Assembly: GCA_022799495.1 (NCBI GenBank)
Contig: JAAWON010000006.1
Location: 1 to 61,212, forward strand
From: Erysipelotrichaceae bacterium
GTDB taxonomy: Bacteria > Bacillota_I > Bacilli_A > Erysipelotrichales > Erysipelotrichaceae
DNA: 61,212 bases
Reading direction: 5' to 3'
This document shows positions 8,192 to 16,936 of the stretch, one piece after another. The translations under genes were made by a program, and so were the position numbers. The notes beneath the pieces are model-generated. The model made no database searches and was not told where the DNA came from. It saw nothing but the letters and a program-made list of their open reading frames with translations. Numbering within the stretch: position 1 is the stretch's first letter; the number at the start of each line of letters is the position of its first letter.

Positions 8192-11100
8192 TTATGCTTC
8201 CTTACGCCGCAATGATTCTTCCTTTGTTCGCTCTAAAATCTCAATCACTTGCGCTAGCCATCCGCTTTGTTTTGGTATACTCATCGCAATACGCTGCCTG
8301 CGATAACGCATCTGCGCTTCCTTGCACAACGTAGTCATCATCTCAAACAGTTTCACACCATCTATCTGTGCTGACCATTCTGCGCTAAACTCCAATAATA
8401 GCGTATCGCCGATCTCCTTGACATCCTCCACATGCGGTTCATTCACTAAAATCTCTAGGCGTTTCTTCTCAAACAATAAACGCACCGCTTCGGGTAAATG
8501 ACCGTAATTGTCCTCTGTCTCAGCCATAAAATCCAATAGCGCTCGCTTATCTTGAATGGCATCAATGCGCTGATACAGTTTGATTTTCTCATAATCCTCC
8601 TGCTCAAATTGAGATGGGATATACGCATCCACCTTCGTATTCGGCCGTTTGCGTGGTACTCTTTCCTCCTTGCCATCCTGCACCGCCGGTTTATTGTCTG
8701 TATCGGTGCGTGCCGCAATTGCTTCATTTAACATTTCAATATACATATCCATACCAACTGTATCAATAAAACCCGCTTGTTGCGGACCAAGCATATCCCC
8801 CGCTCCACGTATCGTTAAATCACGCATCGCAATCTTATAACCACTGCCTAACTGGGTAAATTCCTTGATCGAAGTCAAGCGCTTCATCGCTACTTCACTC
8901 ATCTGTTTTTGCGGTGAATACATCAAATAAGCATAGGCCAGCCGATCACTTCTGCCGACTCGTCCCTTGATTTGATACAACTGTGCCAGTCCGAAATGAT
9001 CTGCCTGATCAATGATGATCGTGTTCGCATTGGGAATATCAATACCGGTTTCAATAATTGTTGTACATACGAGCACCTGATATTCATTCTGCGTAAATTG
9101 TAACATCACATCCTCAATATCCTCACGATTCATCTGTCCATGCGCGACTCCCACTGCCACATCCGGCATTTCCTGACGCAGTTTTTGGGCCAAGCGATAA
9201 ATTTCCTTTACATTATTATATAGATAAAATACTTGTCCTCCACGAGCCAACTCCCGCTGAATGATCTCCTTGACCATCCGTTCATCCTTTTCAATCACAT
9301 AGGTCTGAACCGGCAAACGATTCAGGGGCGGCGTATTTAATTGTGACAACGCACGGATACCCACCAATGACATCTGTAAGGTACGCGGAATCGGTGTGGC
9401 ACTCATGGACAACACATCCACACTATTACGTAATTCCTGAATCTTTTCCTTATGCTCCACCCCAAAGCGCTGTTCCTCATCAATAACCAAAAAGCCAAGA
9501 TCCTTGAACATGACATCTTTCGACAAAATGCGATGTGTGCCAATTAAAATATCAATCTTACCTTCCTTTACATCACGCAGTATTGCTTTTGCTGCTGCTG
9601 TGCTCACAAAACGATTCAACACCGCAATTTCAACCGGATAATCATAGAAGCGCTCACAAAATGTATGATAGTGCTGAAGTGACAAAATCGTTGTCGGGCA
9701 TAAAAATGCCACCTGTTTATGATCCATAATTGCCTTAAAGGCAGCTCGAATCGCTACCTCGGTCTTACCGAATCCCACATCACCGCAAAGTAAGCGATCC
9801 ATTGGCTGATCTCGCTCCATATCCTGCTTAATTGCCTGTACCGCCCGTTCTTGATCCTTCGTAAGCTCATAGGCAAAGCTATCCTCAAACTGTTTTTGAT
9901 AGGGGGTATCAGCGGAAAAGGCAAAACCGATATGATCCTTTCGCACCGCATATAAAGCAATCAAGCGATCCGCTAATTCTGCCACTTTTGCACTGACCTT
10001 TGCCTTTGTCTTTTCCCATTCCCCACTACCCAATTTATTTAGTTTTGGTGCTGCCCCTTCACGAGACATAAACTTACGGATGAAATGAAATTGTTCCAAT
10101 GGCACAAGCAATACATCATTTCCTTTATACGCAATATGCAAAAAATCCTTATGAATCCCATCCATTTCTTTATTGACAATTCCCATGTATTTGCCCACAC
10201 CATGCTGGTGATGTACTACATAATCACCACGTTTCAGTTCATTGTAATCATGCAGTACCTCCGCATCCTTGAACTTATTCGCATAGCGTATCTGACGCTT
10301 CTTTTCCGGAAATAATTCCTTGCCGGTATAAACAGAAATGTTTTCCTTTAAACAGACAAAGCCCTCACTCCATTGTGCAATCATCACATGTATACCACCA
10401 TGCAGGGTGTCCTCTGCTTCTATGCGCTGATACGGATGGTTATACTGCTCTAGGTAAGATGTTATGATTTCTGCTTCTTTCCATGTTACGGCAATTATGA
10501 TATCTCGCTCTTTTGCCTCTTCGCATAACTGCTCCATGATCTGCACGAAACTGAGTTGACTTTCATGACGCGAGATGATTTGGGAAGTAAGTGGATGTTT
10601 CATATCCTGAAACAATGCAATCATCAAATGGGGATATGCCATGGCGCGCTGAAAAGGATCGCCAAACAAGGAATAACGGGGCAAGGCATGGCCTAAGGAG
10701 TATAATTCTTGTATATAAGTGATACTTTCCTCTTGAATTTGTCTTTGCGCCTGTTTGATTTCTTCCTCATTGGAAAAAAGGATATACGGTTGGCGCATAT
10801 AATCCCACAGCGTAAAGGTATTTGTACAAGCATGCAGATAGCGATAAGAGTTTGGCGCTTTGGGCTGATTGCGCATGTCCTCTATATCCTGCATCACATT
10901 CATATGCAGGACTTGTGATTGCGATTCTTTTTCCTGTGTTTGTGACTTTGCGAAATACGCATGACATGAATCTTCTATCTCTTGTATTTGCTTTTCATCC
11001 AATAAATACAGGGCGGCCGGGATGATATCTGCCGCTTCGATAACCCGTAATGTACGCTGTGTAGCGATATCAAAGAAGCGAATACTTTCAATTACATTAT

Positions 11101-11668
11101 CGAAAAATTCAATACGCAGTGGGGCATCGTAATTGATGGAGTATACATCAATGATACCGCCTCTTGCTCCATAGCACAGCGGCTGATCGACACGGATTAC
11201 GCGCTCATAACCCGCTTCCTGCAATCGTTGTTTCATCGTTTCAAATTCCATTGTCATATCCTGATGGATATGTAGTGTATGGCGTTTGAAATGCATTGGG
11301 TCGCTGAGATAGCGCATCACTCCGGCGGTGTGCGTGATACAAATGACCTGTTCCTCGTTTTGAAGCGCAGCGAGCGTCTCCAACTGGGCTGCTCTCAGTT
11401 CCGGTGATGCGGCAATCGCTTCCATGCGCAAAGAATCCTCCACGCCAAAAAGCAGCACTTTTGCCTTAGTGAGGGGGATCAATTTTTCATAGAGGCGCTG
11501 TGCTGTATAGAGGTTTGCTTTCACAATACACATTGTTTGCGGCTTGCGTTCATAGGCGGCGGCGATTAAGACTGCCTCCTCGATCAAAGAAAGATTCCCC
11601 AAACCGCTCTGATGATTCAAAATGGCGCTAACTGCTTCATTATCCTTTAATCGCTTTAGTAATTCCAT
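8192..11668 (-). CDS. mfd: Transcription-repair coupling factor
   Basis: Mfd removes RNA polymerase stalled at DNA lesions and recruits UvrA. The 1,158 residues have the full layout. An N-terminal UvrB-like region (about 1-330) is followed by the CarD-like RNA-polymerase-interacting domain, starting near DYVVHHQHGVGKYMGI. Next is the RecG-type helicase, with Walker A LLCGDVGFGKTEVA at about 624-637, the DEEQ box in VIDEEQRFG and SATPIPRT. The C-terminal TRCF domain closes the protein. The gene starts four bases after pth ends, as in Bacillus, and is followed by the spoVT-like gene. No defect was seen. Confidence 0.97.
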   Translation of the reverse strand: MELLKRLKDNEAVSAILNHQSGLGNLSLIEEAVLIAAAYERKPQTMCIVKANLYTAQRLYEKLIPLTKAKVLLFGVEDSLRMEAIAASPELRAAQLETLAALQNEEQVICITHTAGVMRYLSDPMHFKRHTLHIHQDMTMEFETMKQRLQEAGYERVIRVDQPLCYGARGGIIDVYSINYDAPLRIEFFDNVIESIRFFDIATQRTLRVIEAADIIPAALYLLDEKQIQEIEDSCHAYFAKSQTQEKESQSQVLHMNVMQDIEDMRNQPKAPNSYRYLHACTNTFTLWDYMRQPYILFSNEEEIKQAQRQIQEESITYIQELYSLGHALPRYSLFGDPFQRAMAYPHLMIALFQDMKHPLTSQIISRHESQLSFVQIMEQLCEEAKERDIIIAVTWKEAEIITSYLEQYNHPYQRIEAEDTLHGGIHVMIAQWSEGFVCLKENISVYTGKELFPEKKRQIRYANKFKDAEVLHDYNELKRGDYVVHHQHGVGKYMGIVNKEMDGIHKDFLHIAYKGNDVLLVPLEQFHFIRKFMSREGAAPKLNKLGSGEWEKTKAKVSAKVAELADRLIALYAVRKDHIGFAFSADTPYQKQFEDSFAYELTKDQERAVQAIKQDMERDQPMDRLLCGDVGFGKTEVAIRAAFKAIMDHKQVAFLCPTTILSLQHYHTFCERFYDYPVEIAVLNRFVSTAAAKAILRDVKEGKIDILIGTHRILSKDVMFKDLGFLVIDEEQRFGVEHKEKIQELRNSVDVLSMSATPIPRTLQMSLVGIRALSQLNTPPLNRLPVQTYVIEKDERMVKEIIQRELARGGQVFYLYNNVKEIYRLAQKLRQEMPDVAVGVAHGQMNREDIEDVMLQFTQNEYQVLVCTTIIETGIDIPNANTIIIDQADHFGLAQLYQIKGRVGRSDRLAYAYLMYSPQKQMSEVAMKRLTSIKEFTQLGSGYKIAMRDLTIRGAGDMLGPQQAGFIDTVGMDMYIEMLNEAIAARTDTDNKPAVQDGKEERVPRKRPNTKVDAYIPSQFEQEDYEKIKLYQRIDAIQDKRALLDFMAETEDNYGHLPEAVRLLFEKKRLEILVNEPHVEDVKEIGDTLLLEFSAEWSAQIDGVKLFEMMTTLCKEAQMRYRRQRIAMSIPKQSGWLAQVIEILERTKEESLRRKEA

Positions 11669-11672
11669 GGTG

Positions 11673-12233
11673 TTACCTTTTATTATAGCGATTCATCGTT
11701 TCTTGAAACGTATGAGTTACACTATACAGTGCCGCATCTCTTGCCAATATCAGAGATGCTTGATGTTCTTCCCATTGTGCTTGTGGAATTTTTCCTAATA
11801 CCCAGCCAATACGATCCGCTAAAGGATCATTGCCGACACCAACGCGAATGCGTCGTATCTGATCCGTTCCCACATGCGCAATTACACTTTTCATGCCGTT
11901 TTGCCCGCCGGCACTTCCCTTCTCCCGTAATCGCAGTTTTCCAACCGCCAAATCAATATCATCATAAATTACCAATAAATCTTCACTTTTAATTTGATAA
12001 AAGCGCATGGCCGCACCAATCGCTTCTCCACTGTTGTTCATATAGGTCTGCGGTTTCATCAAAAGCACCTGTTCTCCCTTGATGCGAATCATGGAGATCA
12101 ATGCCTGAAATTTCTTTTGGCTGATCTCTGTCTGACATTCCATTGCGATTTCATCCATCACCCGAAATCCAGCATTGTGCCTTGTTCGCTCATATTCTTT
12201 TCCATAATTGCCTAATCCGGCGATCAGTTTCAT
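11673..12233 (-). CDS. pth: Peptidyl-tRNA hydrolase
   Basis: Pth frees tRNA from dropped-off peptidyl-tRNA in the cytosol. The 186 residues have the family start KLIAGLGNYGKEYERTRHN, with the catalytic His19 and the tRNA-binding Asn20. The motifs MNNSGEAIG and YDDIDLAVGKLR include the second catalytic residue, and GSAGGQNGMKS completes the substrate cleft. A GAGGTGATGAT ribosome site precedes the ATG. It sits four bases before mfd and is very likely co-transcribed with it. Confidence 0.96.
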   Translation of the reverse strand: MKLIAGLGNYGKEYERTRHNAGFRVMDEIAMECQTEISQKKFQALISMIRIKGEQVLLMKPQTYMNNSGEAIGAAMRFYQIKSEDLLVIYDDIDLAVGKLRLREKGSAGGQNGMKSVIAHVGTDQIRRIRVGVGNDPLADRIGWVLGKIPQAQWEEHQASLILARDAALYSVTHTFQETMNRYNKR

Positions 12234-12285
12234 ATCATCACCTCTATCTCATCTTAACTTTCATCACACTGTCACATGACACAAC

Positions 12286-13515
12286 TTAATATCGTTTGCG
12301 AAACTGGGGAATATCTTCCGTCTGTTTCTTAAATTGCGGGTGTTTCTTTTTTCCTTTTTGTTCCTTCTCTTTGTTATACTTATGCTTACGATCCTTATGT
12401 TTTTCTCCCTGCGGTTCGTATTTTTCATTGATTAAAGAAAGTTCCACACATTTCTGATAGAGTTGTTTTGGATATCTACACCAAAAATCAAACAATGAAG
12501 TATGATACCCATAGAGACATTCATCACAGCGATCCATCATCAACTGACAAATGCGATATGCGTGTGCTTCTTTTTCCCCTTGCCATAACAGATATCGTTT
12601 ACCTTCCTTATCAAACGCATAAACTTCAAACAATCGTTTCTTTTTGCTTAAACGCTCTTTATAATATAACCAAATAAAACGCTGATAATCATAGACATGC
12701 ATGGATATTTTAGTTTTTACATAGACCATTTGTTCACCCAAATATAACTGTCCATACCGCTGGGCTTTGGGATAATCTTGATCAATTTGATCATACAGCT
12801 GGGCACTCAATTCATCCATATCCTTACTTAAAGGATACATCATTACTTTTGAGCGATAAACAATAAAACTGATGACAATCAATACGACCAAGATAATCCA
12901 AATCATCCAAAGCATCTGTAATCCCGCAATGGATGTTCCATGAATTTCATTCACGCTAATCGCATAGAAACTAAAAATGCCGGCTAAATCCTCTACATTT
13001 TCAATTTTATCATCATAGCCTTTGAAATAATCTAAGGCAAACGCAAGTTCTTCTTCATTTAAGTGACGAAAGCCACCTTTGATTGCGATTGGATCAGGAT
13101 AGTTTTTATCTTCACTACCAATAGAGGAATAAAAGCTTTCTTCCATCATATCCAATTCATTGACCATACTTCCATACCCAATGACTGTCACGAAAAATTC
13201 ACCATTATGAATGGGCATCAGATAATAGACCACTTGATCATCATTGATGCCTTCTTTCACTTCACCATACTGCGCATAAGAACCGGTAATCAGCTCTATA
13301 TCAGTATGTATATAAGCATAATTCAACGTATCATTTTCTTCTGTATTATAAAGATATTGTTCATACTCACTAAACGCTTGACTGCCCGCCAGTAAAGACT
13401 GTGCACTTCTTCCCCAAAGGAAAATACTACCCCCCAGTAATATGCATAAAAACAGCGCGATGAAGCCAATTTTACGCATAATAATTTTTTTCCCGTCTTT
13501 ATATAATGTATTCAT
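12286..13515 (-). CDS. Membrane protein of unknown function with basic tail
   Basis: A 409-residue protein not assigned to a named family. One membrane segment lies at about 16-34 (FIALFLCILLGG) and a second at about 203-224 (MLWMIWIILVVLIVISF). About 165 residues between them would be outside the cell. The roughly 180-residue cytosolic part ends in a Lys/Glu/Gln-rich tail (from about 370). The topology resembles a sensor without a recognisable kinase or cyclase. An internal ATG at codon 13 (MRKIGF) is also possible; the first ATG has AAGGA directly against it, so the start is uncertain. It lies upstream of pth-mfd and may share that transcript. Confidence 0.6.
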   Translation of the reverse strand: MNTLYKDGKKIIMRKIGFIALFLCILLGGSIFLWGRSAQSLLAGSQAFSEYEQYLYNTEENDTLNYAYIHTDIELITGSYAQYGEVKEGINDDQVVYYLMPIHNGEFFVTVIGYGSMVNELDMMEESFYSSIGSEDKNYPDPIAIKGGFRHLNEEELAFALDYFKGYDDKIENVEDLAGIFSFYAISVNEIHGTSIAGLQMLWMIWIILVVLIVISFIVYRSKVMMYPLSKDMDELSAQLYDQIDQDYPKAQRYGQLYLGEQMVYVKTKISMHVYDYQRFIWLYYKERLSKKKRLFEVYAFDKEGKRYLLWQGEKEAHAYRICQLMMDRCDECLYGYHTSLFDFWCRYPKQLYQKCVELSLINEKYEPQGEKHKDRKHKYNKEKEQKGKKKHPQFKKQTEDIPQFRKRY

Positions 13516-13768
13516 TCCTTCACCACCAATATCCCTCTAAGTTTACCATGTTTTCCGGTAAAAGAAAACAAAAAGAAAGGATAACCGTATGCTTTTCTTA
13601 GTTTTTCTGCCATCATAATTTATTTTTATTTTTCTCTATCTAAGCGTATCATTCACACAACTTTTTTTCAAAGGTTATCGCATCGTATTCAAGTATATCT
13701 ATTGACTGTTATTTATTTTTTACCTATCTTTTGATTCTGATTCTACTATATTCTTAACTCTATAGATC
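13516..13768. other. Intergenic region between the unknown membrane gene and khpB
   Basis: About 250 AT-rich bases. It contains an inverted repeat, TTTACC...GGTAAA at 13541-13562, just upstream of the minus-strand membrane protein gene, possibly an operator. No gene is seen. Confidence 0.4.
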
Positions 13769-13811
13769 ATAAAAAAACTACCCTCATCAGTTATTACTGA
13801 TGAAAGGCAGT
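13769..13811 (-). terminator. Terminator of the rpmH-rnpA-yidC-khpB set
   Basis: The minus-strand CATCAGT / ACTGATG core is extended by AACTxCC / GGxxAGTT and followed by seven T, directly after the khpB stop. Confidence 0.8.
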
Positions 13812-14440
13812 TATTCGTCTACTTCTTTTCCGGGATTGTATACAATTTTAAGGCGACGCTCTCTACCTTCGCCCTCACTGATCGTAGACACACCCGGCAT
13901 ATTTGCCAGATAATTATGTATTGCTTTTCGCTCATCAGCCGGCATGGGATCCATCACAACATCAACTTTTGTCCGCTGTACACTCTTTGCGGCACGATGT
14001 GCAATGGAACAAATACGGCGATATTTATCTTCTTTATAACCATTGATATCCACCAATACTTTGATGCGCTTCTTAAATTCGCCGCTGGTCGCCGCTCGCA
14101 GTAATAAATTCAATGCCTGTAACGTCTGACCGTTACGACCAATCAAGATCGCATTGTTTTGCGTATCTAAATCAATATGATAGTAATTTTCTTTATCCTT
14201 GGTAATCTCTATATAAGATTCCATCTCGATTCCATCAAAATATGTTTTTAAATACGCATGCATGAAATCCGCTACATCCGCTTCACTATACACCTCTGCA
14301 CTGATTTCCTTACCTAAACCTAAAAATCCGCTTTTTTCCTCTTTCACTTCATATTGAAGTTCTTCCACACGACATTGTTTGTCCGCTGCGGCAGATGCCA
14401 ACAACTCTTCCAAGGTCTTTCCGGTATACATTTTTTTCAT
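13811..14440 (-). CDS. khpB: RNA-binding protein KhpB (Jag / SpoIIIJ-associated)
   Basis: A three-domain RNA-binding protein. It has a Jag-N domain at about 4-54 (KTLEELLASAAADKQC, then KSGFLGLGKE), a KH domain around ILIGRNGQTLQALNLLL, and a C-terminal R3H domain with DPMPADERKAIHNYLA. With KhpA it regulates cell elongation and division genes in related cocci. The start at 14440 is chosen because GGGAGG lies about ten bases upstream; a further upstream frame extension (seven codons) would overlap that ribosome site. It follows yidC as in most Bacillota, completing the rpmH-rnpA-yidC-khpB set. Confidence 0.93.
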   Translation of the reverse strand: MKKMYTGKTLEELLASAAADKQCRVEELQYEVKEEKSGFLGLGKEISAEVYSEADVADFMHAYLKTYFDGIEMESYIEITKDKENYYHIDLDTQNNAILIGRNGQTLQALNLLLRAATSGEFKKRIKVLVDINGYKEDKYRRICSIAHRAAKSVQRTKVDVVMDPMPADERKAIHNYLANMPGVSTISEGEGRERRLKIVYNPGKEVDE

Positions 14441-14544
14441 TTTACCGCTACCTCCCGTCATCCATCTTTCTCAATCTGTTTCACCTACGCTATAAATTTA
14501 TCATTTTGCCTCAATCAGTTTTTTCCTGCATTAAGACATCATTT

Positions 14545-15435
14545 TTAATCTTTGATGAAGTATTTATTGATAATGATATTTTGAATCACACGTGCAATGG
14601 ATGATACCAACCAATAAAAGGACATGGAAATCGGCCAACTGAATGCTAAGAAACCGATAATCAAAATATTTCCATACATCATCATATTCATACCACCCAT
14701 CAATCCGCTGTTTTTCTTGGGGTTGGCATATTCTTTACGTTTTACCTTACTGTTTTTCTCGCGTTGTTTCTGTTGCCACTGCGGGAATTTAAAGGATACA
14801 AACTGGAAGATGATCATTAACACAAAGATCAATACATAAGTCCATTGTCCATTACTGATACCCCAACCCGGAGTATTGGTTAAATTGATTCCAAGAAAAC
14901 TTCCTTCCACTACTGCCTGTGCTCGCTGGCTTCCCTGCCACATTCCAAGAATCAGTGGGAATTGCAAGAACATGGTTAAGATGGAACCAAAGGGATTGAT
15001 ATCATACTTCTTATATAGCTGCTGCATCTCCTGCGCCATCGCCATTTTCGAGCGATCATCAGTTTTCCCCTCATATTTTTGCTGAATCCGCTGCATTTCC
15101 GGCTGTAACATCTGCATTTTTTGAGAAGATACTTGTGCTTTAATAGAGAAAACGGAAGTCACTGCCTGCAATAACATTGTGACAACGGTAATCGCAATAC
15201 CGGCATCACTGTATTTTGCCACCAAGTTAATCAACTGTGCAATCGGCCAAACTATGATACCGTCAAATAAGCCAAGGTCCAACTGCGAACCAAATGTTGT
15301 ATCCAAACCAATCAATTTATGTGCTAAGATCTCTCCGGTTTCCGGATCACGTGGGCTTGAACAAGCAGCCAACACTACCAATATCAATACGCTCAAGAAA
15401 ATCATTTTTTTCTTGTCTTTAAAAAAGTGTTTCAT
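14545..15435 (-). CDS. yidC: Membrane protein insertase YidC (SpoIIIJ/OxaA1 type)
   Basis: The insertase places proteins into the cytoplasmic membrane with or without SecYEG. The 296-residue Gram-positive form starts with a lipoprotein signal; the lipobox VLAAC puts the lipid cysteine at 25. Five membrane segments follow. The conserved 60KD_IMP region includes KAQVSSQKMQMLQPEMQ, a cytosolic coiled coil up to about 145, NPFGSILTMFLQFPLILGMW and the late segments ending SFYWLVSSIARVIQNII. It is downstream of rnpA, with about 30 bases between. Confidence 0.95.
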   Translation of the reverse strand: MKHFFKDKKKMIFLSVLILVVLAACSSPRDPETGEILAHKLIGLDTTFGSQLDLGLFDGIIVWPIAQLINLVAKYSDAGIAITVVTMLLQAVTSVFSIKAQVSSQKMQMLQPEMQRIQQKYEGKTDDRSKMAMAQEMQQLYKKYDINPFGSILTMFLQFPLILGMWQGSQRAQAVVEGSFLGINLTNTPGWGISNGQWTYVLIFVLMIIFQFVSFKFPQWQQKQREKNSKVKRKEYANPKKNSGLMGGMNMMMYGNILIIGFLAFSWPISMSFYWLVSSIARVIQNIIINKYFIKD

Positions 15436-15466
15436 CTGATTTCTCCTCGCTAGGTTTCGTACACCT

Positions 15467-15793
15467 CTATATTTTAACTTTTTTACGCAGGGTTTCCAAG
15501 TATTTTTTGTTGTTTCCGTAGTTTTCTTTCAAATAACCCTCACGCACTAAAATGATCGCATCATATGCTTCGGTAAAATCAAATACTTCCTGACACATCA
15601 TTCGCAGCTGTCGTTTGATTAAATTACGCACATGGGCTTTGCCTAATTTTTTAGACACAGAAAGTCCAATTCGCATATGATCGCATTGACGCGGCTTCAC
15701 ATACAGTGTAAAGGAGGGACAGACATAGAAGCGTCTGTATTGTATAATCGCCAAAAATTCTTCACTTCGACAAATGCGATACGCTTTTTTCAT
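15467..15793 (-). CDS. rnpA: Ribonuclease P protein component
   Basis: A basic 108-residue protein that helps RNase P RNA bind pre-tRNA leaders. The signature KLGKAHVRNLIKRQLR (the RNR motif) is intact, along with the N-terminal YRICRSEEFLAI and the FTLYVKP strand. It lies between rpmH and yidC in the standard order near oriC. The RNA subunit gene is not in this window. Confidence 0.95.
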   Translation of the reverse strand: MKKAYRICRSEEFLAIIQYRRFYVCPSFTLYVKPRQCDHMRIGLSVSKKLGKAHVRNLIKRQLRMMCQEVFDFTEAYDAIILVREGYLKENYGNNKKYLETLRKKVKI

Positions 15794-15904
15794 CCCAACC
15801 CTCCTTCATCATCATCATCATCATTACTACATAACGATCTTTACTCAATGGAATCCATTTTCATCCATATGAATCACTCGCTTGCATTTTATTCACCGTT
15901 CTAT

Positions 15905-15931
15905 GAAAAAATCACCCGTAGGCGGGTGATC
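15905..15931 (-). terminator. Terminator or attenuator after rpmH
   Basis: Minus-strand ATCACCCG / CGGGTGAT stem with a four-base loop and TTTTTTC, starting right after the rpmH stop. It would reduce read-through into rnpA, giving more L34 than RnpA. Confidence 0.85.
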
Positions 15932-15932
15932 T

Positions 15933-16067
15933 TTAAGCCGATAACACTTTTCTGCCTTTACTGCGGCGGCGTGCCAATACTCTGCGTCCTCCGACCGTCG
16001 CCATTCTGGCTCTGAATCCATGCGTTTTTTGGTGTTTTCTTTTGCTCGGTTGATATGTTCTTTTCAC
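15933..16067 (-). CDS. rpmH: 50S ribosomal protein L34
   Basis: A 44-residue basic ribosomal protein, recognised throughout: [20 protein letters not shown], then [13 protein letters not shown] and the end KGRKVLSA. The start is GTG at 16067, with GGAGGTG six bases upstream. It faces oriC and leads the rpmH-rnpA-yidC-khpB gene set. Confidence 0.97.
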   Translation of the reverse strand: MKRTYQPSKRKHQKTHGFRARMATVGGRRVLARRRSKGRKVLSA

Positions 16068-16123
16068 AAGATACACCTCCAATTCTACACAAATCTTTTC
16101 ACTAAGTTGAGCAATGCTCGTAA

Positions 16124-16152
16124 ATTATACAAAACTTAAGCCTATAAGTCAA
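16124..16152 (-). promoter_or_regulatory. rpmH promoter
   Basis: On the minus strand TTGACT and TATAAT are separated by exactly 17 bases, and the -10 is preceded by TG (extended -10). It lies about 57 bases upstream of the rpmH GTG, as expected for a strong ribosomal-protein promoter next to oriC. Confidence 0.85.
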
Positions 16153-16369
16153 TTATTTACGGGTGAAAATATTGAAAAACTGCCATTATCACTATTTGTG
16201 CATGCTCTCCCCTTTTCATTTGGTGCAATTATTTTACTTGATTACCTTGTGTTTTTTCACAGTTTTTTTCTCCTGTTTCCTTTGCTCATGTTAGATCCTG
16301 CCTTTTCTTTCTTATTACACCCTTCTACTCACTTCATCCCTTTATTTCCCGTTTTTTATTGGTTGCCAT

Positions 16370-16780
16370 GATAAAATTTCTCCACAAAATAGTTATCCTT
16401 GTGGAAAAAATAGGCTGATTCTGTATTTCCTATATATAATAAGAGTGATTATTTTCATTTTTAATGCTATACTGACGTCTATCTGTGGAAAACCTATATG
16501 TTTATCCCTTTTCCACCGGATAATTCACATCTTTTTCCACCTAGTTTTCCACCGTTGCTGGAAAAGTGGAGAACCTTTCCTATCCGCTTATTATAAAGGC
16601 TATTTTTATCCTTTTCTATTTGGAATAATGAAGTTTTGTTCACTTTATTTTCCACTTTTCCACAGAAATAGTTATCCACAATAGACTTATCCACAAATTT
16701 TCCCTGTGGAAAGTTGTGGATAACTTTAGATATTCTGTTTATTTCCTGTTTTTTCTGCCTTTTCATTGTGGAAAACCAGC
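16370..16780. other. oriC: Chromosomal replication origin (oriC)
   Basis: The AT-rich interval between rpmH and dnaA carries three perfect DnaA boxes: TTATCCACA at 16672-16680 and 16687-16695, and the reverse form TGTGGATAA at 16715-16723. It also holds at least eight copies of TTTTCCAC or its complement GTGGAAAA (from 16401, 16495, 16509, 16533, 16545, 16648, 16656 and 16768), which resemble weak DnaA boxes. The tight cluster at 16672-16723 followed by an AT-rich stretch is where unwinding would be expected. More boxes lie between dnaA and dnaN. Bacillota origins often have this bipartite form around dnaA. Confidence 0.85.
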
Positions 16781-16859
16781 ATTTTTGCACCAACCTTTTC
16801 TATGAAAGGAACCATTGTATCACTTTTATTATTTCCAAAATTTACCGCTATTGTTATTT

Positions 16860-16909
16860 TATAATTCACACGATTTTTCATAGCGTTTTTTATGCTTTTG
16901 TAGTAAAAT
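16860..16909 (+). promoter_or_regulatory. Probable dnaA promoter region
   Basis: Two candidate -10 boxes are seen: TATAAT at 16860-16865 and TAAAAT at 16904-16909, neither with a clear -35. Nearby DnaA boxes make autoregulation likely. The choice between them cannot be made from sequence alone. Confidence 0.45.
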
Positions 16910-16936
16910 GATAAAAAGAAGAAAGGGAGTTTTTTT

